A stretch of 42,790 nucleotides of DNA from an uncultured Christensenellaceae bacterium. GTDB lineage: Bacteria; Bacillota; Clostridia; Christensenellales; Borkfalkiaceae. Shown piece after piece: positions 1-8,697 of this stretch. The translations under genes and the position numbers were made by a program. The notes under the pieces are model-generated. The model had not been told where the DNA came from. It saw only the letters and a list, made by a program, of their open reading frames with translations, and did not search any database. Position 1 is the stretch's first letter, and every line of letters begins with the position of its first letter. The stretch spans positions 1-42,790 of the forward strand of contig CAJUKJ010000004.1 in NCBI GenBank assembly GCA_910587365.1, in the 5' to 3' direction.

Positions 1-297
1 CACTTCCTATTTCGTATTAACCTTTAAATTAATCTTATTGCCTTTTTTGTACTTTTATTTATTTTCTTTCCTATGCAGTTGTCAGGCTTCACAATACCGA
101 CGAAAGTCGGATTCGGCGTTTTTCGTGAGAAAAACAGTGCTGTCTAAGTCGACAGCTTTTATATCTTAACAAACAATATCAATTTAGTCAAGCATTTTTT
201 AATAATTTTTATGATTTTTTAAAATTTTTGAAAATAACAAATTAAGGAAAATGCTTGCACTGTCTGCAAGCATTTTCCTATACACCTTAATATTATA
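1..297. other. Gene-free left edge with small hairpins
   Basis: No convincing ORF or ribosome site is seen here. The stretch holds a GNRA-capped hairpin at 97-110 (CCGAC-GAAA-GTCGG), a second hairpin at 139-156 (GCTGTC/GACAGC) followed by TTTT on the plus strand, and the long terminator stem at 245-279. The first two could be the 3' end of a transcript entering from the left. I compared them from memory with common riboswitch classes and found no match. Confidence 0.5.
245..279 (-). terminator. Terminator of the 1069-aa surface protein gene
   Basis: A perfect 15-bp stem (245-259 with 265-279, loop CTGTC) begins 19 nt past the minus-strand stop codon and is followed on the minus strand by a T-rich stretch. 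It is T-flanked on both sides, so it may also stop plus-strand transcripts. Confidence 0.75.
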
Positions 298-3200
298 TTA
301 ATTTTTGCCAAATGTCAAGGTTGCGTCCGTTTTCCAGAAGGCACCGATTTTTAAAATACCAGACCACTCCCTTTGAGAACCCGCAAAATAAACGTTAACT
401 TTTCCGCAGTCGCAGAAAGCGTGCATTTCAATAGCCTCGACGGAGGACGGTATGTTGACGCTTTTTAAATTAGTACAGCGCATAAACGCCGCCGTACCGA
501 TTTGGGTTACACCGTCCCTTATCACTAAGGAAACAACGTCGCTGCCGTAAAAAGCGTAATCGTATATTACGTTGACACAGGCGGGGATAACTATACTTTG
601 TATATTGCTTTCATAGAACGCGTTCGTATAGATATCGTAAGCTTTGCCGTTGAAGCTTTCGGGCAGAACGAGTTCGGAAAGCGTTCCCGTATAACCTATC
701 AGCCACACGTTATCATTGCCGACAAAGAAAACAAAGCCGTCGGCTGTTTTGGTAATAAGACTTGCGCCCTGCGTACCGCTGTAAATATTTTTCGCGTAGA
801 AGCCTACGTATCCGTTTTCGGTTGAACCCGCAGTAATTTCAAGCGAGGACAGATTTATTACCTCAATCAATTTATTGCATCCTTTAAACGCGTCCTCGCC
901 GATAGAAGCAAGAGCCGAACCGAGCGTTACGCTTACAAGATTTTTGCAATCGCCAAACGCTTCTTTTCCTATTTCGGTAACCCCGTCGGGAATAACAATG
1001 CTTAAAAAGCCGCAATTGTAGAATGCGTATTCGCCGATTTTTGTTACGTTTGCGGGAATGGTTACGCTTTTAAGATTTGTACAGCCGAAGAAAGCAGAGT
1101 TTCCGATGACAGTAACGCTGTCGGGTATGTTAATGCTTTCAAGCGCGTAGCAATAAGTGAACTGATGTCCCTGGATTGTTTGCCACCCCTCGGGAAGGGA
1201 TATACTTTTTATCCAATAGTTTTCCCTGAAAGCGTCCCTTTCCATACGCGTTACCGTGTCGGGAATAGTAACGGTTTCCGTACCGGGGATAGTTGCGTAC
1301 AGGCATGAATAGCTTGAGTTGAAAATTATTCCGTCCTTTACTTTGAAATAGGGGTTGTTTTCATCGATAATCAGCTCTCGCTTGCCCGTAAGGCTGTTTA
1401 CTATATCATTCCAAGCCCCCTCTATAATGTTTATGATGTTGCCGTATCCCCAGCCGAAATTTACAACCCCTACCATTCTTACGCCCGAATGAACGGTAAG
1501 CGATTCGAGATGCCTGTCGCCGCAAACGCGCGTGCCGAATGCGTGGAATTCGATTTTCGTAGTCTGTTCGGGAATGGCATACGAAGTGCTTTTATGGGCG
1601 TTAGGAAAGCTTAATAAAATATCAAGCGACTTGGTAAACAGAACCCCGTCCAGCGACGAATAAAATTTATTTTCGCCGTCGGCGTTTATCTCAGTAAGCC
1701 CATCGGCACCGTAAAACGTATTATATGCAATGAAGCGCACTGTCGAGGGTATAAAAATCGAAGTCGTATCGTCGCCGATATTGCACCAAGAAAACTCGTC
1801 ATATCTGTCATATCTACCTATGGCTATGACTGTATACCTGCGCCCGTCAAAGCTTACATTTTCGGGAATTTCCACTGCCCCGCTTTGCTCTATTTCTGAA
1901 AGGGAAACCGAATTATAGCCTATTACCGTATATTCAAGTCCGTCAACCGTAAAAGTCTGCTTAAAGCCTGCTTCGTCGTCGGGATACTCCGTCTGCGAAC
2001 GGGCGGGCAATGCGTAAAGGAAGTTTATCCCCGAAGAGCTTTCGCTGTCAAGAGTGTGCGTTTTTAAAAAGTCAGCGTCCGTATTGCAAAAGTATGTATA
2101 CGACGTACCCCAATACATGTTGGGGGTATCGTCCCAGGTAACGTCGCACCAGTACCAGCCGCCGTCGTCAAGTTTGACTAAATTCCAGGCGTGGCTTTCG
2201 GTTTTGCTTACGCCCGTGACGTAAATATTTTCTACCCCACATAGGTTTAAAAGTAGCCGGAAAGCCTTGGCGTAACCTTCACACACCGCGCCTTTGCCTT
2301 CAAACACACCGAGTATTCCGTGCGCCCACGAAGCGGTCTGCGCTGCACCGGTTTCGTCGTAAGCATAATCAATTGATTGGATAATGGCGTCATGGAAAGC
2401 AAGTACTTTCAGATATGCGGAAGTTTCGTTTTTGACGACGTCGCACAATTTTGACGCTTCCGAATATATTTTTTTGTTGGCTTGCGTCCTTACTTTACCG
2501 TCGGCATAATCTTCATACACGTTGAGCATTATATCCTCGACAGTATATACAAGAGTATTTGACAGCCAGTAATAAAGAGGATTATCGCAGCAATATATCT
2601 TCCATACGCTTACCGCTTCCTCGGTAGACAAGCCGTATTTTGTGTAATTCAACTGTGCAAAGCATACATCTTCGGAAAGAGTTTCGCCGTTTTCGTGGAA
2701 GGCGCGCACCTCGCAGTCGATATCGGAATATAACTTCTGTAAGCTTTGACCTTTTTCCAACGTTCCGAAGTATTCAAAACCGTAAGTTGAGTTGAATTTA
2801 TTGAGAAAAGCGTTATAGGTAAATCCGCACAAGACGCACTTACCGTCTTCAAAATTATGTAACGCCGTTTCCTGTACGAAACCGCAGTCAGTACAAGTAT
2901 ACTCGCAACAAGCACGACCCTGTTTCCACTCGAACGATTGATGCCCGAGTGCGGGAATGACTTCATACGTGCTGTAATCGCAACGCGTACAGGTTTCATA
3001 GTCCCTATATCCGTCCGCCGAGCATGTTGCCGCTACGCCAGAGTGCTTTACGGTATTATGCCCGAGCGCGGGAATTGCCTTATATGTTGTATAAGTACAG
3101 CGGGTACATATTTCAAAAGGCTCCCAGCCGGGGCGGGTGCAGGCGGCTTTCCTGCCGGGATATTCGGATATATCGTGACCGAGTGCGGGAATAGCTTCAT

Positions 3201-3507
3201 AAGTAGTGTAATCGCAGCGCGAGCAGGTAACGTAAGCTTTGTATCCGTCCGCGGTACAGGTTGCATCGATACCGTTGTGGTTTACCGTACTGTGACCGAG
3301 CGGAGGAGCTTTTTCGTCTATTTCCGTATACCTATCGCCGCAGGCGCATTCGTACTCAGTGTAACCAGATTGAGTACAGGTAGAATTAAAGTACTCAGCC
3401 TCGTATTCGTGGGTATGCGTAGGGTCAGCGTCAAGGCATGCCGAAAAAGCAAATATACCGCATAACGAGCATAATGCAATTAATAACGATAACAAAAATT
3501 TTTTCAT
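298..3507 (-). CDS. BspA-type surface lipoprotein with Cys-rich repeats and a transglutaminase-like domain
   Basis: 1069 aa. The start has a clear AGGAGG ribosome site 5 nt upstream. Residues 1-24 are a lipoprotein signal with lipobox FSAC. Residues about 30-225 hold five to six Cys-rich repeats of about 38 residues, each with the pattern ATCT..GY..Y.TC.RC and ending IPALGH. A transglutaminase-like/papain-fold domain follows at about 390-470, with the triad Cys in GAVCEGYAKAF, His in ESHAWNLV and Asp in WCDVTWDD. Residues about 520-1060 contain leucine-rich repeats of the BspA/LRR_5 type (SVTIPANVTKIGEYAFYNC and similar). An extracellular anchored protein for host or particle binding, or protein crosslinking/cleavage, is likely; the substrate is unknown. 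It is monocistronic with its own terminator. Confidence 0.85.
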   Translation of the reverse strand: MKKFLLSLLIALCSLCGIFAFSACLDADPTHTHEYEAEYFNSTCTQSGYTEYECACGDRYTEIDEKAPPLGHSTVNHNGIDATCTADGYKAYVTCSRCDYTTYEAIPALGHDISEYPGRKAACTRPGWEPFEICTRCTYTTYKAIPALGHNTVKHSGVAATCSADGYRDYETCTRCDYSTYEVIPALGHQSFEWKQGRACCEYTCTDCGFVQETALHNFEDGKCVLCGFTYNAFLNKFNSTYGFEYFGTLEKGQSLQKLYSDIDCEVRAFHENGETLSEDVCFAQLNYTKYGLSTEEAVSVWKIYCCDNPLYYWLSNTLVYTVEDIMLNVYEDYADGKVRTQANKKIYSEASKLCDVVKNETSAYLKVLAFHDAIIQSIDYAYDETGAAQTASWAHGILGVFEGKGAVCEGYAKAFRLLLNLCGVENIYVTGVSKTESHAWNLVKLDDGGWYWCDVTWDDTPNMYWGTSYTYFCNTDADFLKTHTLDSESSSGINFLYALPARSQTEYPDDEAGFKQTFTVDGLEYTVIGYNSVSLSEIEQSGAVEIPENVSFDGRRYTVIAIGRYDRYDEFSWCNIGDDTTSIFIPSTVRFIAYNTFYGADGLTEINADGENKFYSSLDGVLFTKSLDILLSFPNAHKSTSYAIPEQTTKIEFHAFGTRVCGDRHLESLTVHSGVRMVGVVNFGWGYGNIINIIEGAWNDIVNSLTGKRELIIDENNPYFKVKDGIIFNSSYSCLYATIPGTETVTIPDTVTRMERDAFRENYWIKSISLPEGWQTIQGHQFTYCYALESINIPDSVTVIGNSAFFGCTNLKSVTIPANVTKIGEYAFYNCGFLSIVIPDGVTEIGKEAFGDCKNLVSVTLGSALASIGEDAFKGCNKLIEVINLSSLEITAGSTENGYVGFYAKNIYSGTQGASLITKTADGFVFFVGNDNVWLIGYTGTLSELVLPESFNGKAYDIYTNAFYESNIQSIVIPACVNVIYDYAFYGSDVVSLVIRDGVTQIGTAAFMRCTNLKSVNIPSSVEAIEMHAFCDCGKVNVYFAGSQREWSGILKIGAFWKTDATLTFGKN

Positions 3508-3579
3508 ATAGCCTCCTTTATATTATCCTAAAGCTTTAATTTGCCTACGTAACCGAATTTCGTCCGATAGGTTTTGTAC

Positions 3580-4368
3580 CTAACCTATTTTATATAATAT
3601 TTCATTGAGGAAACCGAGCGACTGCCTGAGTTCGGAAATGTCGCCGTAGTCGTCGGGGTATACCTCTATTATCGCGCTTCCGTCAAAGCCCGCACCCTTT
3701 AAACGTTTTAAAATTTCTTCAAAGTCGTAAAGTCCCTTACCCGGCAGACACATTTTGCCGTTTTCGTCTACGTCGGATAAATGCACGTGCGAAATCGCAC
3801 CCGACATATCCTCGATATACATTGCGTAAGGATAGCCCGAACGCCTTGCCTGTTTGATATCGAAAACCCCCGCAAGCTCGGGAATGCGGCTTTTAAGTTC
3901 GCGGAAGACCCCGGGGCGGTTATAGGTACTCCAAAAAACGTTTTCAAGACAGAGCTGTACGCCATAGCCTGCGCAGAACTCAACAGCACTGCGCAAATAC
4001 GCCGCCAACTCGCCGTAGTCAGAATGCGACGCGTTATGCCTGCCCGACTGTCCGTGAAAGGTATAGCGTTTGCAGCCGAGAAGCTGTGCGGAACGCATTA
4101 TCTGGTCAAGCCAATAAAAGCCGTCGCCCCGCGTGCGCCGCGACGGAATGAAAACGTTCGGTTCAAATGAATTTGAAAACACGTGGACGGAATTTATGTT
4201 TAACCCCTCCACCGTCGGAGCAAGAGCCTTGGAAAATTCGGGACGGTATTCGTAAAAGGTCTGAAAAAAAACCTCCGCCGTGTCCGCACCCAGCTCTTTA
4301 ATTGTTGCCGCTGCGTCTTCCGTGCTTTTACGCAAAAACATACACGCGGTTGAGATGCCCGTATTCAT
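3580..4368 (-). CDS. Sugar phosphate isomerase/epimerase-like TIM-barrel protein
   Basis: 262 aa from the ATG at 4368. A longer frame reaches a TTG at 4449, but its extra 27 residues are an A/T-rich hydrophobic run across the promoter, so the family-like start MNTGISTACMF is preferred. It looks like the xylose isomerase-like/AP endonuclease 2 barrel family. The metal-binding residues expected in this fold are visible: Glu in LCLENV, Asp in GVFDIKQ, His in SHVHLSD and Glu in AIIEVYPDD. The substrate cannot be told; a carbohydrate ketol-isomerase or 3-epimerase is typical. There is no ribosome site, and the promoter ends 6 nt before ATG, so the mRNA is probably leaderless. Confidence 0.75.
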   Translation of the reverse strand: MNTGISTACMFLRKSTEDAAATIKELGADTAEVFFQTFYEYRPEFSKALAPTVEGLNINSVHVFSNSFEPNVFIPSRRTRGDGFYWLDQIMRSAQLLGCKRYTFHGQSGRHNASHSDYGELAAYLRSAVEFCAGYGVQLCLENVFWSTYNRPGVFRELKSRIPELAGVFDIKQARRSGYPYAMYIEDMSGAISHVHLSDVDENGKMCLPGKGLYDFEEILKRLKGAGFDGSAIIEVYPDDYGDISELRQSLGFLNEILYKIG

Positions 4369-4374
4369 ATTTTT

Positions 4375-4403
4375 ATTATACCATATATTATAGAAAAAAT
4401 CAA
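4375..4403 (-). promoter_or_regulatory. Promoter of the sugar isomerase gene, leaderless configuration
   Basis: The minus strand reads TTGATT (4398-4403), a 17-nt spacer and TATAAT (4375-4380). Only 6 nt separate the -10 box from the ATG at 4368, so transcription should start at or within a base or two of the start codon. No Shine-Dalgarno sequence is present. Confidence 0.7.
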
Positions 4404-4503
4404 TAGCCAATAAAATTACGAAAATTGCGAAAATTTTAATAATCCACAAAATTTTGTTAATTTATAAAAATTCATTTTTTTGAATTATTATACATAAAAT
4501 AGC

Positions 4504-4532
4504 TTGACAGTAGGGTTAATTATGAATATAAT
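4504..4532 (+). promoter_or_regulatory. Consensus sigma-A promoter of the M28 peptidase gene
   Basis: TTGACA at 4504-4509, a 17-nt spacer and TATAAT at 4527-4532 match both consensus boxes. The predicted start is near 4539, giving a leader of about 28 nt. This argues against translation from the in-frame TTG at 4504, which is the -35 box itself. Confidence 0.85.
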
Positions 4533-4566
4533 CGTGAATATAAAAAAAGCAAAGAAGGACTTGGAA

Positions 4567-5697
4567 ATGAAATTCAACAAATTGGCAACAATATTACTTA
4601 CGGGCGCGCTTTCGGCTTGCCTTATAGTCGGCGCAGCGGGCTGTGCAAGCAACGACAGCGCGGTTAAGGATTTGGAAAATAAACTAAGCGGATACGAAAG
4701 CAAGCTTGACGAAATGGGTAAGCTTTTAGAGGAAATGAACAATTCGCTTAAACCTACGGAAATTATCGCACCCGTTGAATACTCGGAGGAATGCTACGAA
4801 AAGGTTAAGTACATAGACAGTGTTCTGCGCGACCGCGACTGTATAAACGGGGAAAGCTTCGAGCTGGCGCAGAAGTGGATTGCCTGGAATTTATTACAGG
4901 CAGGCTACGGGGAAGACGATATCAAATATCAGGACGTAACGTTTACGCGCAGGGGTACGGAGTACACTTCCCCCAACATTGTAATTAAAAAGCAAGGAAA
5001 AAGCGAAAAGCAGATTATAGTCGGCGCGCATTACGACGGCACGGGAACGGGCGACAACGGTTCGGGCATTGCACTCGCGCTTACCACTGCGGAAAAAATT
5101 GTGGATATGGAGCTTGAATATACGGTTACCTTCGTATTCTTTACCGCCGAGGAGTACGGCTGTCACGGCTCTACGGCATACGCCAACGCTATGACGGAAA
5201 CCGAAATTGCAAACACGCTGTATATGATTAACCTTGATTCGCTTGTATGCGGCGACTATGCGTATATTTACGGCGGCGTGCAGGACAACGAAAATAAAAC
5301 CGTGACCCAGACGCAGGCTTACGATAACGCAATGGAAGTTGCAAAGTCGTTGGGGCTTTCGCTTAAAAGCAACCCCTGGACTTGGGAGAAACCCGCACCC
5401 GGTTACGACGAACCCGACTACGCTTCCCCCTCAACGGGCAATTGGAGCGACCACAGGGGTTTTAAAAACAAGGGCATACCATATGTGTACTTCGAGGCGA
5501 CGAACTGGGAAATCCCCGGCCCCTATGAAGAGTATGACGGCTACGGCGAAACATACCTTATAGGAATGCTTATGAATACCGAAAACGACTACCTCGAATA
5601 TATCGAAAAATACTTCCCCGGACGTATCCAACAGCACCTTAAAACCTTCTCCACCCTGCTTTACGCGCTTGTTACGCAGACGGAAGTTAATTTTTAA
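4567..5697 (+). CDS. M28-family zinc aminopeptidase, lipoprotein
   Basis: 376 aa from ATG 4567, with AAGGA upstream and just downstream of a consensus promoter. The signal peptide ends at lipobox GAAGC, followed by a short coiled coil (about residues 32-60). The M28 dizinc site is complete: His in VGAHYDG, Asp in TGDNGSG, Glu-Glu in FTAEEYG, Asp in INLDSL and His in WSDHRGF. The protein should remove N-terminal residues from peptides outside the membrane. It is divergent from the sugar isomerase and ends at a strong terminator. It has no PA or protease-associated insert and is a compact family member. Confidence 0.9.
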   Translation: MKFNKLATILLTGALSACLIVGAAGCASNDSAVKDLENKLSGYESKLDEMGKLLEEMNNSLKPTEIIAPVEYSEECYEKVKYIDSVLRDRDCINGESFELAQKWIAWNLLQAGYGEDDIKYQDVTFTRRGTEYTSPNIVIKKQGKSEKQIIVGAHYDGTGTGDNGSGIALALTTAEKIVDMELEYTVTFVFFTAEEYGCHGSTAYANAMTETEIANTLYMINLDSLVCGDYAYIYGGVQDNENKTVTQTQAYDNAMEVAKSLGLSLKSNPWTWEKPAPGYDEPDYASPSTGNWSDHRGFKNKGIPYVYFEATNWEIPGPYEEYDGYGETYLIGMLMNTENDYLEYIEKYFPGRIQQHLKTFSTLLYALVTQTEVNF

Positions 5698-5717
5698 ATA
5701 TCGTAAACAGTAATATA

Positions 5718-5752
5718 CCCCGCCCCTGACTTTTGTCAGGGGCGGGGTTTTT
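5718..5752 (+). terminator. Strong intrinsic terminator of the M28 gene
   Basis: A 13-bp GC-rich stem (5718-5730 with 5735-5747, CCCCGCCCCTGAC), loop TTTT, then TTTTT. Confidence 0.95.
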
Positions 5753-5789
5753 GTACACCTGCTGGGAATTTGCGCATAAAGTGCAAAGT

Positions 5790-5872
5790 GTCGGGCTACA
5801 CCATCGCGCGAACCATGCAGTTTCTCGTAACCGGAAAAGTAAATATTTACCCGCATAGTGGGAGATATTTAC
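5790..5872. repeat. Intergenic element X, copy 1
   Basis: The element has a TCGCGCGA palindrome (5804-5811), then a short hairpin CAGTT...AACCG (5818-5833), then a larger hairpin (GTAAATAT 5839-5846 with ATATTTAC 5865-5872, and CCC/GGG inside). The same order of parts occurs at 8513-8599 and 10036-10124 with different hairpin sequences. It follows the stop codon of the 595-aa gene (minus strand), where the larger hairpin may act as terminator. Confidence 0.55.
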
Positions 5873-5881
5873 TTATTAATT

Positions 5882-7669
5882 TTAAATGTAAATTCTTGCA
5901 TTGAAATTGAGATAGACGTCGCCCGCGTCAAAACCTACGGTATATGCAATAGAGCCGTTGTCCGAAACCTCGGGCACTAACACAAAGCTTGATTCATTCA
6001 TCTGTAAGAGATTATCTAAAGGCACGTACAAAGCTTTATCACTCGCCGAATATGTGCAGTCGTCTACATAGTTGCCGAAATTATCATAAATATAGCAACC
6101 GCCGTATATTACTCCTTCTATATAAATTACCAACTCGCTTTCATAAAATGCCCAATTAGAATAGTCTTTTGAATCACTGAACATGTCACATAACGATACG
6201 CTTATTCCGTTAAATCCGCCTATGATACCCGTTCCTTCTAAAATGTCGTAGCTTCCGTCAGTGCGTAAGCAATGGGTACTTAAATTGATATTGTTCTTCA
6301 TTGAAATGTTCTGATAACTTTTTTCATAATAGTATCCGTTTGCATCCAAATACAATTTATCCAGCCTCGAGGTATATCCGCTCCAATTAGTTGCAGTTGT
6401 ATAAGTATCGTATAATTCTTCCGGAACGCAAATCTTCAGCTTGTCCGACGTTTTTGTAAACGCCTCGCTACCCAAAGTGACTGCTTTGCTCTTATTGAGT
6501 ATTATCACTTTTTCAAGGCTGCTACAACCGTAGAATGCTTGCGTCCCGATAATTGTTACCGTTGCGGGAATAGTGACTGAAGTTAATGCAGTACAGCGTG
6601 AGAGCGCAGAAGTTCCAACCCATGTTACGGTTTTTCTGCCGATATTTTCAGGTATTGTAAGCGAACCTGAAATAGTTATTCCCTGCTTTACTCCGGTAAT
6701 GATGCACGTATCACCAGATATAGCTGTAGTGAAAGGCGTTCCGAATGTTATGTAGTAAATATCACTATCGTAGGAGTAAGTGCTGTTCTGCCCCTCCACA
6801 CAATACTTACTGTATTCGCCGTATTCGCCCCCCCAAACAAATTGTTCAGGAGAATATTTGTATTTTAGCGGTGCAGTCCTTCCAGGCTTATGATACCAAT
6901 ATCCATCAGAAAGGTTTTTACGCATAAAGTGATAATCTGAAGGTCCTCTACGCACACAAATTAAAGATTGATTCGATGCGATTTCGGTTGGTTCTGTATT
7001 TGAAACACAAACGTCATATCCCAAGGAAACCAAGTCATCTCTAACAATTAATGCTAAATCATATATGGAGCATTTATCTTCATTCCTGTTAAATTTCCCC
7101 GTCCCTCCAAAATATCCGGGTTGATATGCGAAAAAATCCTGGCTCATGGGTACGTTTTCAGTTTCTCCTATAGCATAAGCATAGCAGTTATAATATAACC
7201 AAAGATAATTCCAGACGCCGCCACTGCTTACCCAATCGCCATACTCGTTCTGAACCCAATTATACTTAAGTTCATATCTATCTGCACTCGAAGTAAATAA
7301 TGCGATATCGCTTTCTCGTACTCCATAATAATCATTAACCAACGCTTTAATATTTTCTGCAAAATTAAGAGTAACATTATAATTGAAAGTAAACTCTATG
7401 TTCGGCTTTTCCTCAACTAACCGAATAACGTCATGCACAAATGTCCCCGAATCTGCAAATTCTTCAGGTATCTCAATATTGTTATCTTTAATAAATTCAA
7501 TACATTGCTCATCCGTCATTTCGGAAAGCTTATAAGAAGCTGGTAAAGATGAGGCATGGGCAGAAAGCCCTGAATGAGGACGTAAAGCAATAAACAGTCC
7601 TGCAAACAATGTCAGTAAAAATATGAAACTAATTAAATAGATTTTTAAAAATGTATTTTTCTTTTTCAT
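5882..7669 (-). CDS. Membrane-anchored Cys/His-domain protein with BspA-type repeats
   Basis: 595 aa with ribosome site AAGGA. Residues 8-30 form one hydrophobic signal or anchor. The middle part (about 150-290) has an NCYAYAIG motif and, about 90 residues later, DYHFMRKN...GYWYHKPG, an order that suggests a papain-like/amidase cysteine-hydrolase fold. That is inference, not a recognised family. Residues about 320-440 are BspA-type leucine-rich repeats (TSVTIPATVTIIGTQAFYGC). The C-terminal 150 residues are unrecognised. It lies 15 nt after the 238-aa lipoprotein gene and is probably cotranscribed with it. Secreted or wall-facing. Confidence 0.7.
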   Translation of the reverse strand: MKKKNTFLKIYLISFIFLLTLFAGLFIALRPHSGLSAHASSLPASYKLSEMTDEQCIEFIKDNNIEIPEEFADSGTFVHDVIRLVEEKPNIEFTFNYNVTLNFAENIKALVNDYYGVRESDIALFTSSADRYELKYNWVQNEYGDWVSSGGVWNYLWLYYNCYAYAIGETENVPMSQDFFAYQPGYFGGTGKFNRNEDKCSIYDLALIVRDDLVSLGYDVCVSNTEPTEIASNQSLICVRRGPSDYHFMRKNLSDGYWYHKPGRTAPLKYKYSPEQFVWGGEYGEYSKYCVEGQNSTYSYDSDIYYITFGTPFTTAISGDTCIITGVKQGITISGSLTIPENIGRKTVTWVGTSALSRCTALTSVTIPATVTIIGTQAFYGCSSLEKVIILNKSKAVTLGSEAFTKTSDKLKICVPEELYDTYTTATNWSGYTSRLDKLYLDANGYYYEKSYQNISMKNNINLSTHCLRTDGSYDILEGTGIIGGFNGISVSLCDMFSDSKDYSNWAFYESELVIYIEGVIYGGCYIYDNFGNYVDDCTYSASDKALYVPLDNLLQMNESSFVLVPEVSDNGSIAYTVGFDAGDVYLNFNARIYI

Positions 7670-7684
7670 AATTAAATTCCTTGG

Positions 7685-8401
7685 TTAATTTTTTATTTCA
7701 TCCATTGCTTTTTTTATCTGTTCTTCGCTGACTGTCTGATACTCGCCTTCCACTTGCGGTAATACAGCAAATTTCAAAACTTTACATCTGTCCTTGTCCT
7801 CCATACCGGTATGATACGTGAAAAACCCTATAACTCCGTATCCGATTATTTGTTCTCCGTTTTTTGCAATAACATCAGCATATATCGTTGAATTCCATGA
7901 CTCATGCATATAATTATCAAATCCCCACACACAGTATTCTCCTGATTTTAACTCGACCGTCTTCCCTGTTTCTGATGGACCTAAACTTCCTGACTCCACA
8001 GCACATAAAAATATTAAGTTATCATCATCATGCTCAACGCTTATACAATAGCGGTATACGCTTGAAACTGCTGGCATATAAGTTGCGCTTATATAGTCGT
8101 TTGTATCACGTTCATAAAATCCGCCCGCTTCGTTGTAAGAACCGTAAAGTTCTTTTTCCAACTTTTCTATTCTTTCATAATAATCATGAAGTTGCCCGTC
8201 CATTTCCTTGATTTGGGTATTCAGTTCTTTATTGTGTTCGTCCAGTTCGGATAGTTTATTTTCCAATTCCTGAATTTTGCTTTGAAGCTCGTCTATTTTG
8301 TTTTGCGATTCACTTTGATTGTCCGAGCCACACCCCGCAAAACCGAACAGCGTCACGATGACGAGCAAAAGCGCGATAATAACAATTCTTATTTTTTTCA
8401 T
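7685..8401 (-). CDS. Short coiled-coil lipoprotein, truncated duplicate of the 408-aa gene
   Basis: 238 aa. The signal peptide ends at lipobox GFAGC, residues about 30-90 form a heptad-rich coiled coil, and a globular domain of unknown fold runs from about 92 to 237. It is nearly identical to residues 1-238 of the gene at 8698-9924, then stops where that gene continues; the two sequences part right after an A-run. It has its own promoter and ribosome site and sits just upstream of the 595-aa gene. It may be a functional short form or the remains of a longer gene. Confidence 0.75.
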   Translation of the reverse strand: MKKIRIVIIALLLVIVTLFGFAGCGSDNQSESQNKIDELQSKIQELENKLSELDEHNKELNTQIKEMDGQLHDYYERIEKLEKELYGSYNEAGGFYERDTNDYISATYMPAVSSVYRYCISVEHDDDNLIFLCAVESGSLGPSETGKTVELKSGEYCVWGFDNYMHESWNSTIYADVIAKNGEQIIGYGVIGFFTYHTGMEDKDRCKVLKFAVLPQVEGEYQTVSEEQIKKAMDEIKN

Positions 8402-8443
8402 TTTTATCTCCTGATTTTATATATTTTTAATTGATTAAATAAT

Positions 8444-8472
8444 ATTATAGGAAAATTTCAAATGCAACACAA
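8444..8472 (-). promoter_or_regulatory. Promoter of the 238-aa lipoprotein gene
   Basis: Minus strand TTGTGT (8467-8472), 17-nt spacer, TATAAT (8444-8449). It corresponds to the duplicated promoter at 9966-9994 but has a better -10 box. Confidence 0.6.
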
Positions 8473-8512
8473 CGGCATAAATTGTAGTTTAAAACGCGTA
8501 ATAGGTATTTGT

Positions 8513-8599
8513 AAGTCACACGCCTTCGCGCGAACTACACGGTTTCTCGCAACCGACAAAAACAAAAATAGGGGTTAGCAAAAGCTATTACCTATTTTT
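8513..8599. repeat. Intergenic element X, copy 2, with terminator hairpin
   Basis: TTCGCGCGAA palindrome (from 8525), hairpin CGGTT...AACCG at 8540-8555, then a hairpin AAAAATAGG (8564-8572) with CCTATTTTT (8591-8599). It lies downstream of the 408-aa gene and the 34-aa remnant on the minus strand and is a plausible terminator for them. Confidence 0.6.
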
Positions 8600-8679
8600 G
8601 TTGGTACACCACACAGCAAGCAGACTGAAAGCAAGACACTTAATGCTATTAATCCAACACTTTTCATTTTCCCTTTCAT
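8575..8679 (-). pseudogene. Remnant of a lipoprotein gene (34-aa signal-like peptide)
   Basis: An ATG at 8679 with AGAGGA 8 nt upstream opens a 34-aa frame of basic residues, a hydrophobic core and a lipobox-like LLCG, then runs into the element X hairpin and stops at 8575. It looks like the secretion signal of a lost lipoprotein, cut off where the duplicated segment joins. It starts 18 nt after the 408-aa gene and could still be translated as a small membrane peptide. Confidence 0.5.
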
Positions 8680-8697
8680 AACGAATATCCTCTTAAT

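Larger units (their letters stand above)
7685..8606. repeat. Duplicated segment, copy 1
   Basis: This segment matches 9208-10127 at an offset of 1523 bp through the coding part, covering the gene, promoter, element X and hairpin. Bases 7851-8323 are identical to 9374-9846 by direct comparison, while both flanks carry scattered differences. Confidence 0.9.

Noticed and set aside
61..160. Riboswitch at the left edge
   Set aside because: The GNRA hairpin and the second stem fit no riboswitch consensus I could recall; too little context at the window edge.
4369..4449. N-terminal hydrophobic extension of the sugar isomerase from TTG 4449
   Set aside because: The codons fall in the promoter, and the family starts at the ATG at 4368.
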